The translations under genes were made by a program, and so were the position numbers. This document shows positions 36,347 through 44,922 of a stretch of 64,000 nucleotides of DNA, one piece after another. Within the stretch, counting starts at the first letter, position 1; every line of letters begins with the position of its first letter. A model generated the notes under the pieces. The model ran no database searches and had not been told where the DNA came from. It saw nothing but the letters and a program-made list of their open reading frames with translations. This DNA comes from an uncultured Catenibacillus sp. (lineage in GTDB: Bacteria; Bacillota; Clostridia; Lachnospirales; Lachnospiraceae): positions 1 through 64,000 of the forward strand of contig CAKRHR010000005.1 in assembly GCA_934339005.1 (NCBI GenBank), read 5' to 3'.

Positions 36347-37816
36347 ATGAAACAGTTAAAAACAGATATTGCGATTGTTGGTGGCGGTCCTGGTGGTCTT
36401 GCAGCGGCATTACAGGCTGCACAATTAGGCGTGACATCTATTGTATTTGATAAGCGCGACCGTCTGGGTGGTGTGATGATGGGCGGTACAGGACCATTTG
36501 CAGCAGGAACAATTCAGCAGCGACGTCAAAGAAAGATGTTGACACCAGAGGATGCATTTGATTTCTTTATGAATTTTACACACTGGCAGACGGATCCGGA
36601 ATTAGTGGCTGCTTTTGTTGGAAAATCTGCGGATACTATTGAATGGCTGGAAGATGTTGGCTGTGGTTTTGATAATGTTGTCTGCTATATTGATAAAGGA
36701 TATCATACATGGCATGAAAATGATATGTCTAAAGGGTTTATTACTGATAATATCTGGAAAGCGGCAGAAAAGCTTGGTGTACAGGCGGTTTTAAATACAA
36801 AGGTTGAACATATTATTATGAAAGATGGTAAAGCGGCAGGTATTTATGCTGTAGATGAAAAAACAGGTGAAGAATATACGGTCGAGTCAAAAGCAGTCAT
36901 TGTATCTACTGGTGGATTTGGCAGTAATCCGGAAATGGTAAAAAAATATACAAAATTTGAACTTGGAAAAAATATTATCTGTGGTTCTACACTGACAGAT
37001 GGTGATGGCTTGAAAATGATGTGGGAAGCCGGTGCTATTCAGGGTAAGATGATGATGGATGCACATGTCAGTCTGATTGATAAAAATCTGGCGGGCAAAG
37101 CCGGTGTCAGCAATGATTTTGATGCATTTAAACAGCCAAATCTGATGGTTAATAAGGCAGGCAAACGCTTTACAAATGAGGCTGTAATGCATAACGGTGC
37201 TTATGCGATCAATATTGTGTCACAGCAGGAAGGGCTGTGCGGCTATATGATTCTTACTGATACAATTGTTGATTATTATAAAGTACATGGATTAGATATA
37301 TTATTGCCGATGAAACCACCTTTCCAGAATGAATATGCTGATTGGCCAAGAAATTTTGAAAAGAGTCTGGCAGAAGTTCTGGACAAAAGTGATGATGTTT
37401 TTGCTGCGGACAGTATTAAAGAACTGGCTGAGCAGGCAGGTATTGACCCGGTTCAGCTTGAAAAGACTGTTAAAGAATACAATGAAATCTGTGAGCGTGG
37501 TGAGGATAGAAAATTCTTTAAAGCAGCACAGTATTTAAGACCGATTCATGGAAAGAAGTACTATATGGCACGTTACAGAGCATCATCTTTCTGTTCACTT
37601 GGTGGTGTTGAAATTAATGGTTCAGCCAAAGTGCTTGGTGACGGAAAGAAACCGATTCCGGGACTGTATGCGGCAGGTAATGATGCCTGCAGTATCTGTA
37701 TGGATACATATAGTTTCTTTACATCTGGCCTGACATCGTCTTTTGCTTTGAATATGGGACGTATTGCAGCAGAAAGTGCAGTTGAAGATATTAACAAAAT
37801 GAGGGAGGCGTTTTAA
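36347..37816 (+). CDS. FAD-dependent reductase, fumarate-reductase flavoprotein-like
   Basis: This 489-residue FAD_binding_2 protein has the dinucleotide fold DIAIVGGGPGGLAAALQAAQ, the AVIVSTGGFGSN motif, and a C-terminal FAD-closing IPGLYAAGNDACSICMDTYS. It lacks a signal peptide and the N-terminal FMN-binding domain of urocanate/fumarate reductases. It is therefore cytoplasmic and must get electrons from a separate donor; a flavodoxin gene lies 2 bp downstream. Family members reduce C=C bonds (fumarate, urocanate, ketosteroids, some flavonoid intermediates) or dehydrogenate. The usual capping-domain Arg/His set could not be verified by eye. Confidence 0.85.
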   Translation: MKQLKTDIAIVGGGPGGLAAALQAAQLGVTSIVFDKRDRLGGVMMGGTGPFAAGTIQQRRQRKMLTPEDAFDFFMNFTHWQTDPELVAAFVGKSADTIEWLEDVGCGFDNVVCYIDKGYHTWHENDMSKGFITDNIWKAAEKLGVQAVLNTKVEHIIMKDGKAAGIYAVDEKTGEEYTVESKAVIVSTGGFGSNPEMVKKYTKFELGKNIICGSTLTDGDGLKMMWEAGAIQGKMMMDAHVSLIDKNLAGKAGVSNDFDAFKQPNLMVNKAGKRFTNEAVMHNGAYAINIVSQQEGLCGYMILTDTIVDYYKVHGLDILLPMKPPFQNEYADWPRNFEKSLAEVLDKSDDVFAADSIKELAEQAGIDPVQLEKTVKEYNEICERGEDRKFFKAAQYLRPIHGKKYYMARYRASSFCSLGGVEINGSAKVLGDGKKPIPGLYAAGNDACSICMDTYSFFTSGLTSSFALNMGRIAAESAVEDINKMREAF

Positions 37817-37818
37817 AT

Positions 37819-38658
37819 ATGAGAAATGCGATTGTGATGTATTCATCTATTACAGGAAACACAGAAAAAGTAGCAGAAAAATTTGCAGAGGTTTTAAAAA
37901 CATATAATTTTAATGTATCTCTGGAAAAAGTCTATCCACAAAGAGATTACATAAAAGACCCAATTTATTTTGATGATTGTGATTTGCTATGCCTTGGAGC
38001 ACCAATTATTGCAGCACTTCCATATAAAGAATTGAGCAGCGTGATTGGATGGTCTGGTAAACATGTGGACTTATTTAAAGGTGCTCGTCCAAATCCAAGT
38101 GCACCGGGAAGATTAAGAGTTGGTGTTGTCTTTTCTACATTTGGAGGCACAGTGGCAGGACCAAGAGAATGTTTGCCTACACTGGCATTAGAAAAAGAGT
38201 ATTTACAGTTGTATGGATTTACACCTGTAGGAGAGTTTGCCTGCCCGGGCAAGCAGCTTAGACATGGACCTGTAGATGAATTAAATGCCAGACTTAAAAT
38301 TGATATTGATGATGCGCAGGCACTGCTTCAGCGTTTTATCAATCATCCAGAGAGTGACGAATTTACAACAATGGACGCAAAGAAGCTGGAAATTATTAAA
38401 AAGGTAGCAGCAAAAATGGATTATGACGAGGAAGGTAATCCGTTAATGGCAGGTGAGCGGGTGATGTTTGATAATAACCCGCTTGGCAATGGTATGCAGG
38501 GCAGCAAATATTTCCATTATAATCTTCAGGACAGACCACATGAAAGAGATTTAAAAACAGCAGAATTTTTTATGACAGAAATTATTGAGGATTTCTTCCT
38601 GACAGAGGATGGTGAGATTCGTCAGCCGATGGGTTCGATGTATAGCTGCATTTATTAG
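37819..38658 (+). CDS. Flavodoxin-domain protein with C-terminal extension
   Basis: The first 180 of 279 residues form a flavodoxin with the FMN phosphate loop SSITGNTEKVAE and the loop DLLCLGAPII. The last 90 residues (about 190-279) are an extension with no family I know, ending QPMGSMYSCIY. It begins 2 bp after the FAD reductase, inside the same operon, and has GGGAGGCG upstream. The simplest reading is a dedicated one-electron donor for the FAD enzyme. Confidence 0.85.
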   Translation: MRNAIVMYSSITGNTEKVAEKFAEVLKTYNFNVSLEKVYPQRDYIKDPIYFDDCDLLCLGAPIIAALPYKELSSVIGWSGKHVDLFKGARPNPSAPGRLRVGVVFSTFGGTVAGPRECLPTLALEKEYLQLYGFTPVGEFACPGKQLRHGPVDELNARLKIDIDDAQALLQRFINHPESDEFTTMDAKKLEIIKKVAAKMDYDEEGNPLMAGERVMFDNNPLGNGMQGSKYFHYNLQDRPHERDLKTAEFFMTEIIEDFFLTEDGEIRQPMGSMYSCIY

Positions 38659-38687
38659 TTATCAATCCTCCTGCAAATTTTTATCAA

Positions 38688-38733
38688 GTTACAATCCGTC
38701 AATTATAAGATATAATTGTAATAGAGTTGTAAC
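38688..38733 (+). promoter_or_regulatory. Candidate regulator site with repeated GTTACAA / TTGTAAC
   Basis: GTTACAA (38688-38694) and TTGTAAC (38727-38733) are inverted around AATTATAA and ATAATTGTAAT. The same GTTACAAT word occurs before the nitroreductase gene (40487) and, as GTTACGATT, before 29438. It may bind one of the two AraC-type response regulators. Confidence 0.35.
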
Positions 38734-38816
38734 ATTAAATTTCTTAGAATATGGATATAAAATATGTCAGGCAGATACGGAGAGAAAAGTATTTGCAGAA
38801 ACGGAGGATATGGGTT

Positions 38817-40346
38817 ATGACAAAGCGATTATTTGCATTGGCAATGGCGGCATGTATGACAGCAGGGCTTCTGGCAGGATGTAAGAGTTCTGACAGTGGC
38901 AGCGCAAATACATCCGGTGCATCAGGTTCAGGTGATGGTGATGCCACAGCATCCAATGACAGTGAGGAATCTGTAGAATTAAAGATGCTGATGATCTCCA
39001 TGGGGTTAAATCTTGAGGATGCGGACAAGGTTGAAGCGGCAATCAATGAATATATTGAACCGCTCGTACATGCGACACTGGATATTGAATGGCTGGATAT
39101 GGGCGATTACATGAATCAGTTAAACCTCAAATTAACCAGTGGTGAAACGATTGATATTTTACCGACATTCGGCAGTATGACTTCTATGTGGTATGCACAG
39201 GATGCACTGATGCCAATGACAGATTTGGTTCAGAATTATGGACAAGGTATTGTGGATGCAGTCGGCGAAGAATATATGAAAGCAGGTTATATTAATGGTG
39301 ACTTATATGCGATTCCTACAATCCAGTCATTTGCACAGAATCGTGTACTTTTCTATAAAAAGGATATTGCCCAAAAGTATAATATTGATATGAGTCAGGT
39401 AAAAACACTTGAAGATCTGACAGATATTTTTGCACAGCTTCATGAAGCAGATCCATCACTGACATTACTTGTATCTAATAATCCAAATGACCCAATGCTT
39501 ACAACCTGGGATTGGGATGGCCTTGGTGATGAATATGGCGTATTAATGGGTAGAGCAGATACAACGGATGTTGTGAATCTGTTTGAAACAGATGAATATA
39601 GAGAATTGGTAACATTAATGCATGAATGGTACAAAGCAGGCTATGTTCAGACAGATGCATCTACAACGACAGAAAATATGGGTACGCTTTTAAGTGCATC
39701 CAATGCATTTGGTACAATCGGTAAATCAAATCCGGGTACAGTGGAAAATGAAAGTGCAACATGTGGCAATGAACTTGCAGAAGTTCAGCTTGTTGAGCCA
39801 TTGGCAACAACATCCACTGTAAATAATACAGTACTTACAATTCCATCAACATCTGAACATCCTGAAAAGGCGATGGAAGTGTTGGATTTACTGTATACAG
39901 ATTCAACATTTACAAATCTTTTATACTATGGTATTGAAGGTGAACATTATCAGGTTGTCGATGAAGCTAAAGGAAAAATCGATTATGTTGATGGACAGGA
40001 TATGATGACATGTAAGTATGTTAATAAACTTGTAATCGGTAATACACTGATTGGTTATCTGGAAGCTACAGACCCGGATGCCTTGCATGATGATATCACA
40101 ACTTTTAATGATGAAGCTGGTAAATCTATAGCACTTGGATTTGCTTATGACAGTTCAAGTGTTTCCAATCAGCTTGCTGCATTGGAAACTGTATGCGCAA
40201 AATATCGTAAAGGCTTAGAATGTGGTTCATTGAATCCTGAAACAGAATTGCCTAAATTTATTGATGAATTAAAGAATGCAGGTATTGAAGATGTCATTTC
40301 TGCAAAACAGGAACAGTTAGATAACTGGGCAAACAGTGCAGAATAG
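38817..40346 (+). CDS. Lipoprotein substrate-binding protein, LplA/DUF3502 type (set 2)
   Basis: This 509-residue lipoprotein has a signal ending LLAGC (Cys22) and a Ser/Gly/Asp-rich linker. The fold is paralogous to 29438, including the C-terminal ETELPKFIDELKNAGIEDVI and a final Q..LDNWANS characteristic of DUF3502-type proteins. It should feed the permeases at 43981 and 44923, although five genes lie between. The ATG at 38817 has GGAGG nine bases upstream. An earlier in-frame start would prepend a non-signal sequence and is rejected. Confidence 0.9.
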   Translation: MTKRLFALAMAACMTAGLLAGCKSSDSGSANTSGASGSGDGDATASNDSEESVELKMLMISMGLNLEDADKVEAAINEYIEPLVHATLDIEWLDMGDYMNQLNLKLTSGETIDILPTFGSMTSMWYAQDALMPMTDLVQNYGQGIVDAVGEEYMKAGYINGDLYAIPTIQSFAQNRVLFYKKDIAQKYNIDMSQVKTLEDLTDIFAQLHEADPSLTLLVSNNPNDPMLTTWDWDGLGDEYGVLMGRADTTDVVNLFETDEYRELVTLMHEWYKAGYVQTDASTTTENMGTLLSASNAFGTIGKSNPGTVENESATCGNELAEVQLVEPLATTSTVNNTVLTIPSTSEHPEKAMEVLDLLYTDSTFTNLLYYGIEGEHYQVVDEAKGKIDYVDGQDMMTCKYVNKLVIGNTLIGYLEATDPDALHDDITTFNDEAGKSIALGFAYDSSSVSNQLAALETVCAKYRKGLECGSLNPETELPKFIDELKNAGIEDVISAKQEQLDNWANSAE

Positions 40347-40393
40347 AGATATAGAGTGATTTAGAATAATAAAAACAGGATAATGAATTTACT

Positions 40394-40427
40394 TATAAGA
40401 GAGGACTTAAAAAGCCCTCTCTTATAT
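40394..40427 (+). terminator. Hairpin after the second binding-protein gene
   Basis: TATAAGAGAGG and CCTCTCTTATA form an 11-bp perfect stem, followed by only a weak T/A run. It probably causes partial termination or stabilises the binding-protein message. Confidence 0.65.
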
Positions 40428-40486
40428 ATTAAATGAGATGCCAGAAACAAAATATCTTTTGTCCATCATAGTATCCTATATGCAAC

Positions 40487-40499
40487 GTTACAATTGTAC
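40487..40499 (+). promoter_or_regulatory. GTTACAATTGTAC dyad upstream of the nitroreductase gene
   Basis: TACAATTGTA is a 10-bp perfect palindrome sharing GTTACAAT with the site at 38688. It is followed by GTCACAAT at 40508. It lies about 80 bp before the gene. Confidence 0.3.
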
Positions 40500-40576
40500 T
40501 ATTATCAGTCACAATGATGATAGAGGCAAGCGCATAAAAAAATTAAAATATAAAACATAAATAGGAGGTCGTGAAT

Positions 40577-41107
40577 ATGGAACTTATGGAAGTCATATCA
40601 AAAAGACAAAGTGTCAGAACTTACAAATCAGAAGCCGTAAGCGGGGATTTAATTCAGAAGGTCATGCTGGCTGGCAGCATGGCACCGGTTGGCATGGGAC
40701 AGTATGAAAATGTGCATATGACACTGGTAACAAATCAGGAAATTCTGAAAAAAATTGATGCTGCCACAGCACAGAAGATGGGCAAACCGGAGGCACATCC
40801 AATCTATGGTGTTCCTGCCATGATTATCGTATCAACAAGGCCGGGCAAATTTGTGATTCCGGGTATTGAAAAAGCCAACTGCGGCTGCATCATGGAAAAT
40901 ATGATGCTTGTAGCGACAGATAATGGACTTGGCAGTGTCTATTTGCTGGCAGCAACGGAAGCACTGGCAGCGTCTGGAGAAATTATGAGCGCATTAAATC
41001 TTCCGGAAGGATTTACACCGACAGCGTCATTAGGACTTGGCTATCCGGCGGCAGAATTAAATGCAAGAGAACTGACACAGAAAATCGAAGTCAATATAGT
41101 GAAATAA
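40577..41107 (+). CDS. Nitroreductase-family FMN oxidoreductase
   Basis: This 176-residue protein starts MELMEVISKRQSVRTYK, the FMN-binding RxSxRxY/F signature of nitroreductases. CGCIMENMMLVATDNGLGSV and a GLGYP near the C-terminus (FMN contacts) also fit. Members reduce nitro groups, quinones, enones or flavins with NAD(P)H, or carry out dehydrogenations. The ATG at 40577 is eight bases after GGAGG. A GTG at 40571 is too close to it. It opens the second half of the glycoside locus. Confidence 0.88.
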   Translation: MELMEVISKRQSVRTYKSEAVSGDLIQKVMLAGSMAPVGMGQYENVHMTLVTNQEILKKIDAATAQKMGKPEAHPIYGVPAMIIVSTRPGKFVIPGIEKANCGCIMENMMLVATDNGLGSVYLLAATEALAASGEIMSALNLPEGFTPTASLGLGYPAAELNARELTQKIEVNIVK

Positions 41108-41117
41108 AACAGTAAAT

Positions 41118-41218
41118 CAGCGGATTCTGAATGTTTCAGAATTACGGGAGTAGCGTTAGCTACGGAGTAATTCGTGGCATCAAGTTAGGGAAAAAATACC
41201 TTTTGACCCTAACATCAT
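41118..41218. repeat. Palindromic intergenic repeat, copy 3 (full-length form)
   Basis: Three successive stems are visible: TTCTGAA/TTCAGAA (41125-41141), GAATTAC..GTAGC / GCTAC..GTAATTC (41139-41173) and GTTAGGG/CCCTAAC (41184-41213). It ends in TTTTGACCCTAACATCAT. The multi-stem, non-coding form suggests a REP/MITE-like mobile repeat. Confidence 0.6.
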
Positions 41219-41277
41219 TAAAAATGAAAATTATACAAGAATAAAAGTAATAAACAAAAATGAGGAGGGCTTACACA

Positions 41278-42717
41278 ATGGCAACTTACAAAAAAGACAC
41301 ACATACAGATGACGAATTTATCACTGTATATCCTGGCGTATTTACAGCAGGTGAAGAAGCATATTTCCAGGCATATCTGGATGAATGTGCAGCAATCGAA
41401 AAGAGAGGCACAATTGATGTGCAGGCAATGATTGAAGGCAGACTGCCGGAGGGTACACCGGGCTTTGAAAAAATGTACGATGTGCCGGAAGCACTTGTAA
41501 AATATCAGAATGCAAGAATTGACCCTGAAAACAGACTGATTAATGATGCGGAATATGCAAAATCTCTGGGTTACAAAGATATTTTCACATTACCTACATT
41601 TACACCACATTCCAATGTTGATAAAGCATTCCCACCTGCAGCAAGAGATACTATTCTTGTCAGCCAGTTAAATGGTAATATTACAGCTTATCTGCCAATT
41701 TATCCGGGAGATACATTATATCTTGTACATAACAAACGAACCATCAGAGATATTACACCTGAATGTGGCAGCAAACACAGATTTATGGCAATCACAGGTG
41801 AAGGCAGTGTTTATAATCAGAACGGTGAGAAAATCAATGATATGACATGGAATATCTGTGAAGCCATTCGTATTTATAAAGATGAATGCAGACCAATGGC
41901 ACGCAAGGATATGGGCTTTATGGATTCCTGGGAAAGTCCTGACTGGATGGCAAGACCTCAGCATCACTACACAGAAAAAGACTGGGATTACATCCTTGAT
42001 ATTTGGAAAAATGAAAAAGTTCAGGGTGCCGAGCCTCTTTACTGGGAAGATGTTAAAGTTGGTGACCAGCCGGCAATCACAGCAGACGGACCAATTATGG
42101 AAGGTCCTGATCCGGATGAAAGCTCAGGCCATGGCAAAGGTGGCAGCATTACATTAAAACAGAGAATGTTGAATGAAAACTTCAAAGAAACCATGGAATT
42201 AGACCCTGAAACAGGCATCTATTGTCCAACGAATCGTGCAGAATATGTGCCTGAATTTCCTAATCTTACAGGTGAAGATAAGACAGATGAGCGTGGCGAA
42301 AACTTCAGTGAAGCAGAAATCCATAAAAAGAAATCCAATGAGCGTGGTGTGCTTTTGAACTATGTATGCAGAGATATTGCAGTGCGCCATGTCAATAACT
42401 GGATTGGTGACCATGGCTGGTTAAAGACAATCCGCTGGGAAATCATGTCCAAAGAGTTAATGGCAATGTATGATAAACCGGTTCAGAAAGCACCATATGC
42501 TGTAAACTTTATGCATAAAGTACCATTTATGGCAGGCAAAGAACTGACAGGACATCCATTGACAGAAGACCTTGCAATTGTGAAGTCTTATGTGACAGAT
42601 AAATACGTTCAGAACGGTGAGCATCTTGCTGAGCTTGTTTGGTGGGTAGAAACAATTGACCATTATATTATCTGTGATGGAGAAGCTGTCGTTAAACTTC
42701 CATCTAAAAATGATTAA
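41278..42717 (+). CDS. Double-hotdog MaoC-like / FAS1-like dehydratase-family protein
   Basis: This 479-residue protein appears to hold two hotdog-type domains. One is around 120-195 (YPGDTLYLVHNKRTIRDI ... GEGSVYNQNGEKIND, the MaoC N-terminal pattern). A second begins at LYWEDVKVGDQPAITADGPI (about 255) and ends near residue 475. Between and around them are insertions not typical of the family. MaoC proteins hydrate or dehydrate enoyl-CoA esters, so this member may act on a CoA-linked or free unsaturated acid. The ATG at 41278 follows GAGGAGGGC. The catalytic Asp/His pair was not confirmed. Confidence 0.6.
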   Translation: MATYKKDTHTDDEFITVYPGVFTAGEEAYFQAYLDECAAIEKRGTIDVQAMIEGRLPEGTPGFEKMYDVPEALVKYQNARIDPENRLINDAEYAKSLGYKDIFTLPTFTPHSNVDKAFPPAARDTILVSQLNGNITAYLPIYPGDTLYLVHNKRTIRDITPECGSKHRFMAITGEGSVYNQNGEKINDMTWNICEAIRIYKDECRPMARKDMGFMDSWESPDWMARPQHHYTEKDWDYILDIWKNEKVQGAEPLYWEDVKVGDQPAITADGPIMEGPDPDESSGHGKGGSITLKQRMLNENFKETMELDPETGIYCPTNRAEYVPEFPNLTGEDKTDERGENFSEAEIHKKKSNERGVLLNYVCRDIAVRHVNNWIGDHGWLKTIRWEIMSKELMAMYDKPVQKAPYAVNFMHKVPFMAGKELTGHPLTEDLAIVKSYVTDKYVQNGEHLAELVWWVETIDHYIICDGEAVVKLPSKND

Positions 42718-42740
42718 TTAGTTCATAAAACAGAATTTGT

Positions 42741-42781
42741 GTGGCTGTCTGATATGAGTATTGAATTAAATCAGGCAGCCA
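42741..42781 (+). other. Hairpin between hotdog and alcohol dehydrogenase genes
   Basis: GGCTGTCTGAT pairs with ATCAGGCAGCC (one bulge). No T-run follows, so it is probably a processing or translation-tuning element rather than a terminator. Confidence 0.45.
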
Positions 42782-42802
42782 TGATAAAAATGGAGGCAGA
42801 AA

Positions 42803-43840
42803 ATGAAAGCAGTAAAATATTGTGGTGTCGGTCATCTGGAATATGTAGATATCGACAAACCTGTTGCCGGTGACGGACAGGTGCTTGTAAAAATTCAGTA
42901 TTGCGGTATCTGTGGTACCGACGTACATGCCTACAGTCATCCGGGCATTTTTGACTGGGAACTGATTCTTGGACATGAATCTGTCGGTGTGGTTGAAGCG
43001 GTTGGTGCCGGTGTGACAAATGTCAAAGTCGGTGATCGTGTTGCCGTGGGACCTCCGGGAGATTGCGGCAACTGTTATTCCTGTAATACAGGTCATCCAA
43101 ATACATGTGCACATGCATTCCCTGAAACACTTGGTATCGGACCTGGTACACAGGGCGCATATGCAGAATATGTATTGTCAAAACATCCTCAGAATGAATT
43201 ATTTGTGATTCCGGATGCAATGACCTTTGAACAGGCAGTTTTATTTGATGTGATTGGTGTTGGTTTCCACGCAGTACGCCGTTCAGAGATGAAGGTTGGC
43301 GATGATGTGGTTGTATCTGGCTGTGGTGCGATTGGTTTGTCTGTGATTCAGGCAGCAAAGCTTGCTGGTGCAAAACATCTGATTGCACTGGATGTATCTG
43401 CCACAAAGCGTGAAGATGCATTAAAAGCAGGTGCGGATTTTGCGCTTGACCCTGCAAATCCTGAGGATATGAAAAAAGCACAGGATTTACTGGCACATAC
43501 AGGCGGTGCACAGGTGACTTTTGAAGCGGCAGGAAATCCTGCATCGGTGGCACAGTGTGTCGGTTTAACAATGTCCAACGGACAGATTATGATTGTGGGC
43601 AGTGACGGACGTCCTTACGAACTTGTATCTGCAGCCCTCGGCCCAAGAGAATATGATATGAAATTTTCATTTACTTATACAAAAGAAGAAATTCACACAT
43701 TATTTGAATTGATTTCTATCGGTAAATGGTCTACAGATGTTTATAAAATCCAGAAAGCACCGTTGTCAGAAGCGATTGATTATGTCAAAAAGCTTTCTGC
43801 CGGTGAAATTGATGTGACGCGTGTACTGCTGACGCCATGA
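42803..43840 (+). CDS. Zinc-dependent medium-chain alcohol/polyol dehydrogenase
   Basis: This 345-residue MDR enzyme has the catalytic zinc ligands in CGICGTDVHAY and GHESVGVVE and the structural zinc cysteines in CGNCYSCNTGHPNTC. The Rossmann motif is VVVSGCGAIGLSVIQAAKLA. It resembles threonine/sorbitol dehydrogenases and would oxidise a secondary alcohol of a sugar, polyol or aglycone with NAD(P)+. ATGGAGGC precedes the ATG. Its place in the glycoside locus suggests sugar or aglycone oxidation. Confidence 0.92.
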   Translation: MKAVKYCGVGHLEYVDIDKPVAGDGQVLVKIQYCGICGTDVHAYSHPGIFDWELILGHESVGVVEAVGAGVTNVKVGDRVAVGPPGDCGNCYSCNTGHPNTCAHAFPETLGIGPGTQGAYAEYVLSKHPQNELFVIPDAMTFEQAVLFDVIGVGFHAVRRSEMKVGDDVVVSGCGAIGLSVIQAAKLAGAKHLIALDVSATKREDALKAGADFALDPANPEDMKKAQDLLAHTGGAQVTFEAAGNPASVAQCVGLTMSNGQIMIVGSDGRPYELVSAALGPREYDMKFSFTYTKEEIHTLFELISIGKWSTDVYKIQKAPLSEAIDYVKKLSAGEIDVTRVLLTP

Positions 43841-43980
43841 ACAGTCAATGATTATAAAAATTCCTGATGGTATCTGTTACCGAAAGCAGTAACAAAAACT
43901 CTGACAGCACACATTGACCGGACAATCAAATATGAAAAGTGAGTGTGTGCTGTACTATTATAAAGAATGTGGTGAAGACT

Positions 43981-44904
43981 ATGACGATGACAAAGAAAAA
44001 GGTGAACTGGAAAAGATTTCTTCCGTTTTACCTGATGGCATTACCGGCATTAATTTATATATTCATTAACAATTATATACCGATGTTTGGTATTGTCATC
44101 GCTTTTAAAAATTATAAAGTAACCAAAGGTATCTTTGGCAGCGACTGGTGTGGATTGAGTAACTTTAAATTTTTATTTTCTTCACCGGATGCATGGAATA
44201 TTACAAGAAATACAGTTTTATATAATCTGGCATTCATTGTTATCGGTACAGTGTTTGCGATTTTTGTAGCTATCTTAATGAATGAAATCAACAGCAAGGT
44301 ATCTAAGAATATGTTCCAGACATTAATCCTCTTACCATATCTTGTATCAATCATTGTTGTAGCTTATGTTGTTTATGCATTCTTAAGCCCTGCCAATGGT
44401 TTTGTTAATACAAATATTTTAAAAGCTCTGGGTATTGACCCGATATCCTGGTACGAAGAATCGAAGTACTGGCCGTTTATATTGATATTTGTCAATGTAT
44501 GGAAAAGCTTTGGCTACAACAGTATCATTTATATTGCAACAATTGCAGGTTTTGACCACTCAATGTATGAGGCAGCTTCCGTGGATGGTGCAACCAAGTG
44601 GAAGCAGATACGGTATATCACATTGCCATGTCTGAAACCGACAATCATTACACTGACACTTATGAGCGTCGGACGAATTTTCTTCTCAGACTTTGGTCTG
44701 TTCTATCAGGTGACGATGAACTCAGGTGCACTCATTGATACGACAGCAACGATTGATGTGTATGTATTCAGAGGTCTGATGGAACGTGGTAACATCGGTA
44801 TGTCATCCGCTGCAGGCTTCTATCAGTCAATTGTTGGCTTCATTCTGATTCTGGCAGCCAATGCGATTACCCGTAAACTCAGCAAAGATAATGCATTATT
44901 CTAG
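43981..44904 (+). CDS. ABC transporter permease, LplB type (set 2)
   Basis: This 307-residue permease has the EAA loop EAASVDGATKWKQIRYI and an N-terminus (ALPALIYIFINNYIPMFGI) that aligns along its length with the 34507 permease. The ATG at 43981 (MTMTKKK) follows GGTGAAG. The frame can be extended to a GTG at 43939, but that start lacks a ribosome site. It works with 44923 and probably 38817. Confidence 0.92.
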   Translation: MTMTKKKVNWKRFLPFYLMALPALIYIFINNYIPMFGIVIAFKNYKVTKGIFGSDWCGLSNFKFLFSSPDAWNITRNTVLYNLAFIVIGTVFAIFVAILMNEINSKVSKNMFQTLILLPYLVSIIVVAYVVYAFLSPANGFVNTNILKALGIDPISWYEESKYWPFILIFVNVWKSFGYNSIIYIATIAGFDHSMYEAASVDGATKWKQIRYITLPCLKPTIITLTLMSVGRIFFSDFGLFYQVTMNSGALIDTTATIDVYVFRGLMERGNIGMSSAAGFYQSIVGFILILAANAITRKLSKDNALF

Positions 44905-44922
44905 GAAAGGGGGCATCACATC

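Noticed and set aside
13769..37816. Naming the OYE and FAD reductases as daidzein and tetrahydrodaidzein reductases
   Set aside because: The general folds fit, but the dihydrodaidzein reductase and racemase partners are missing and the two genes are over 20 kb apart. Specificity cannot be read from sequence.
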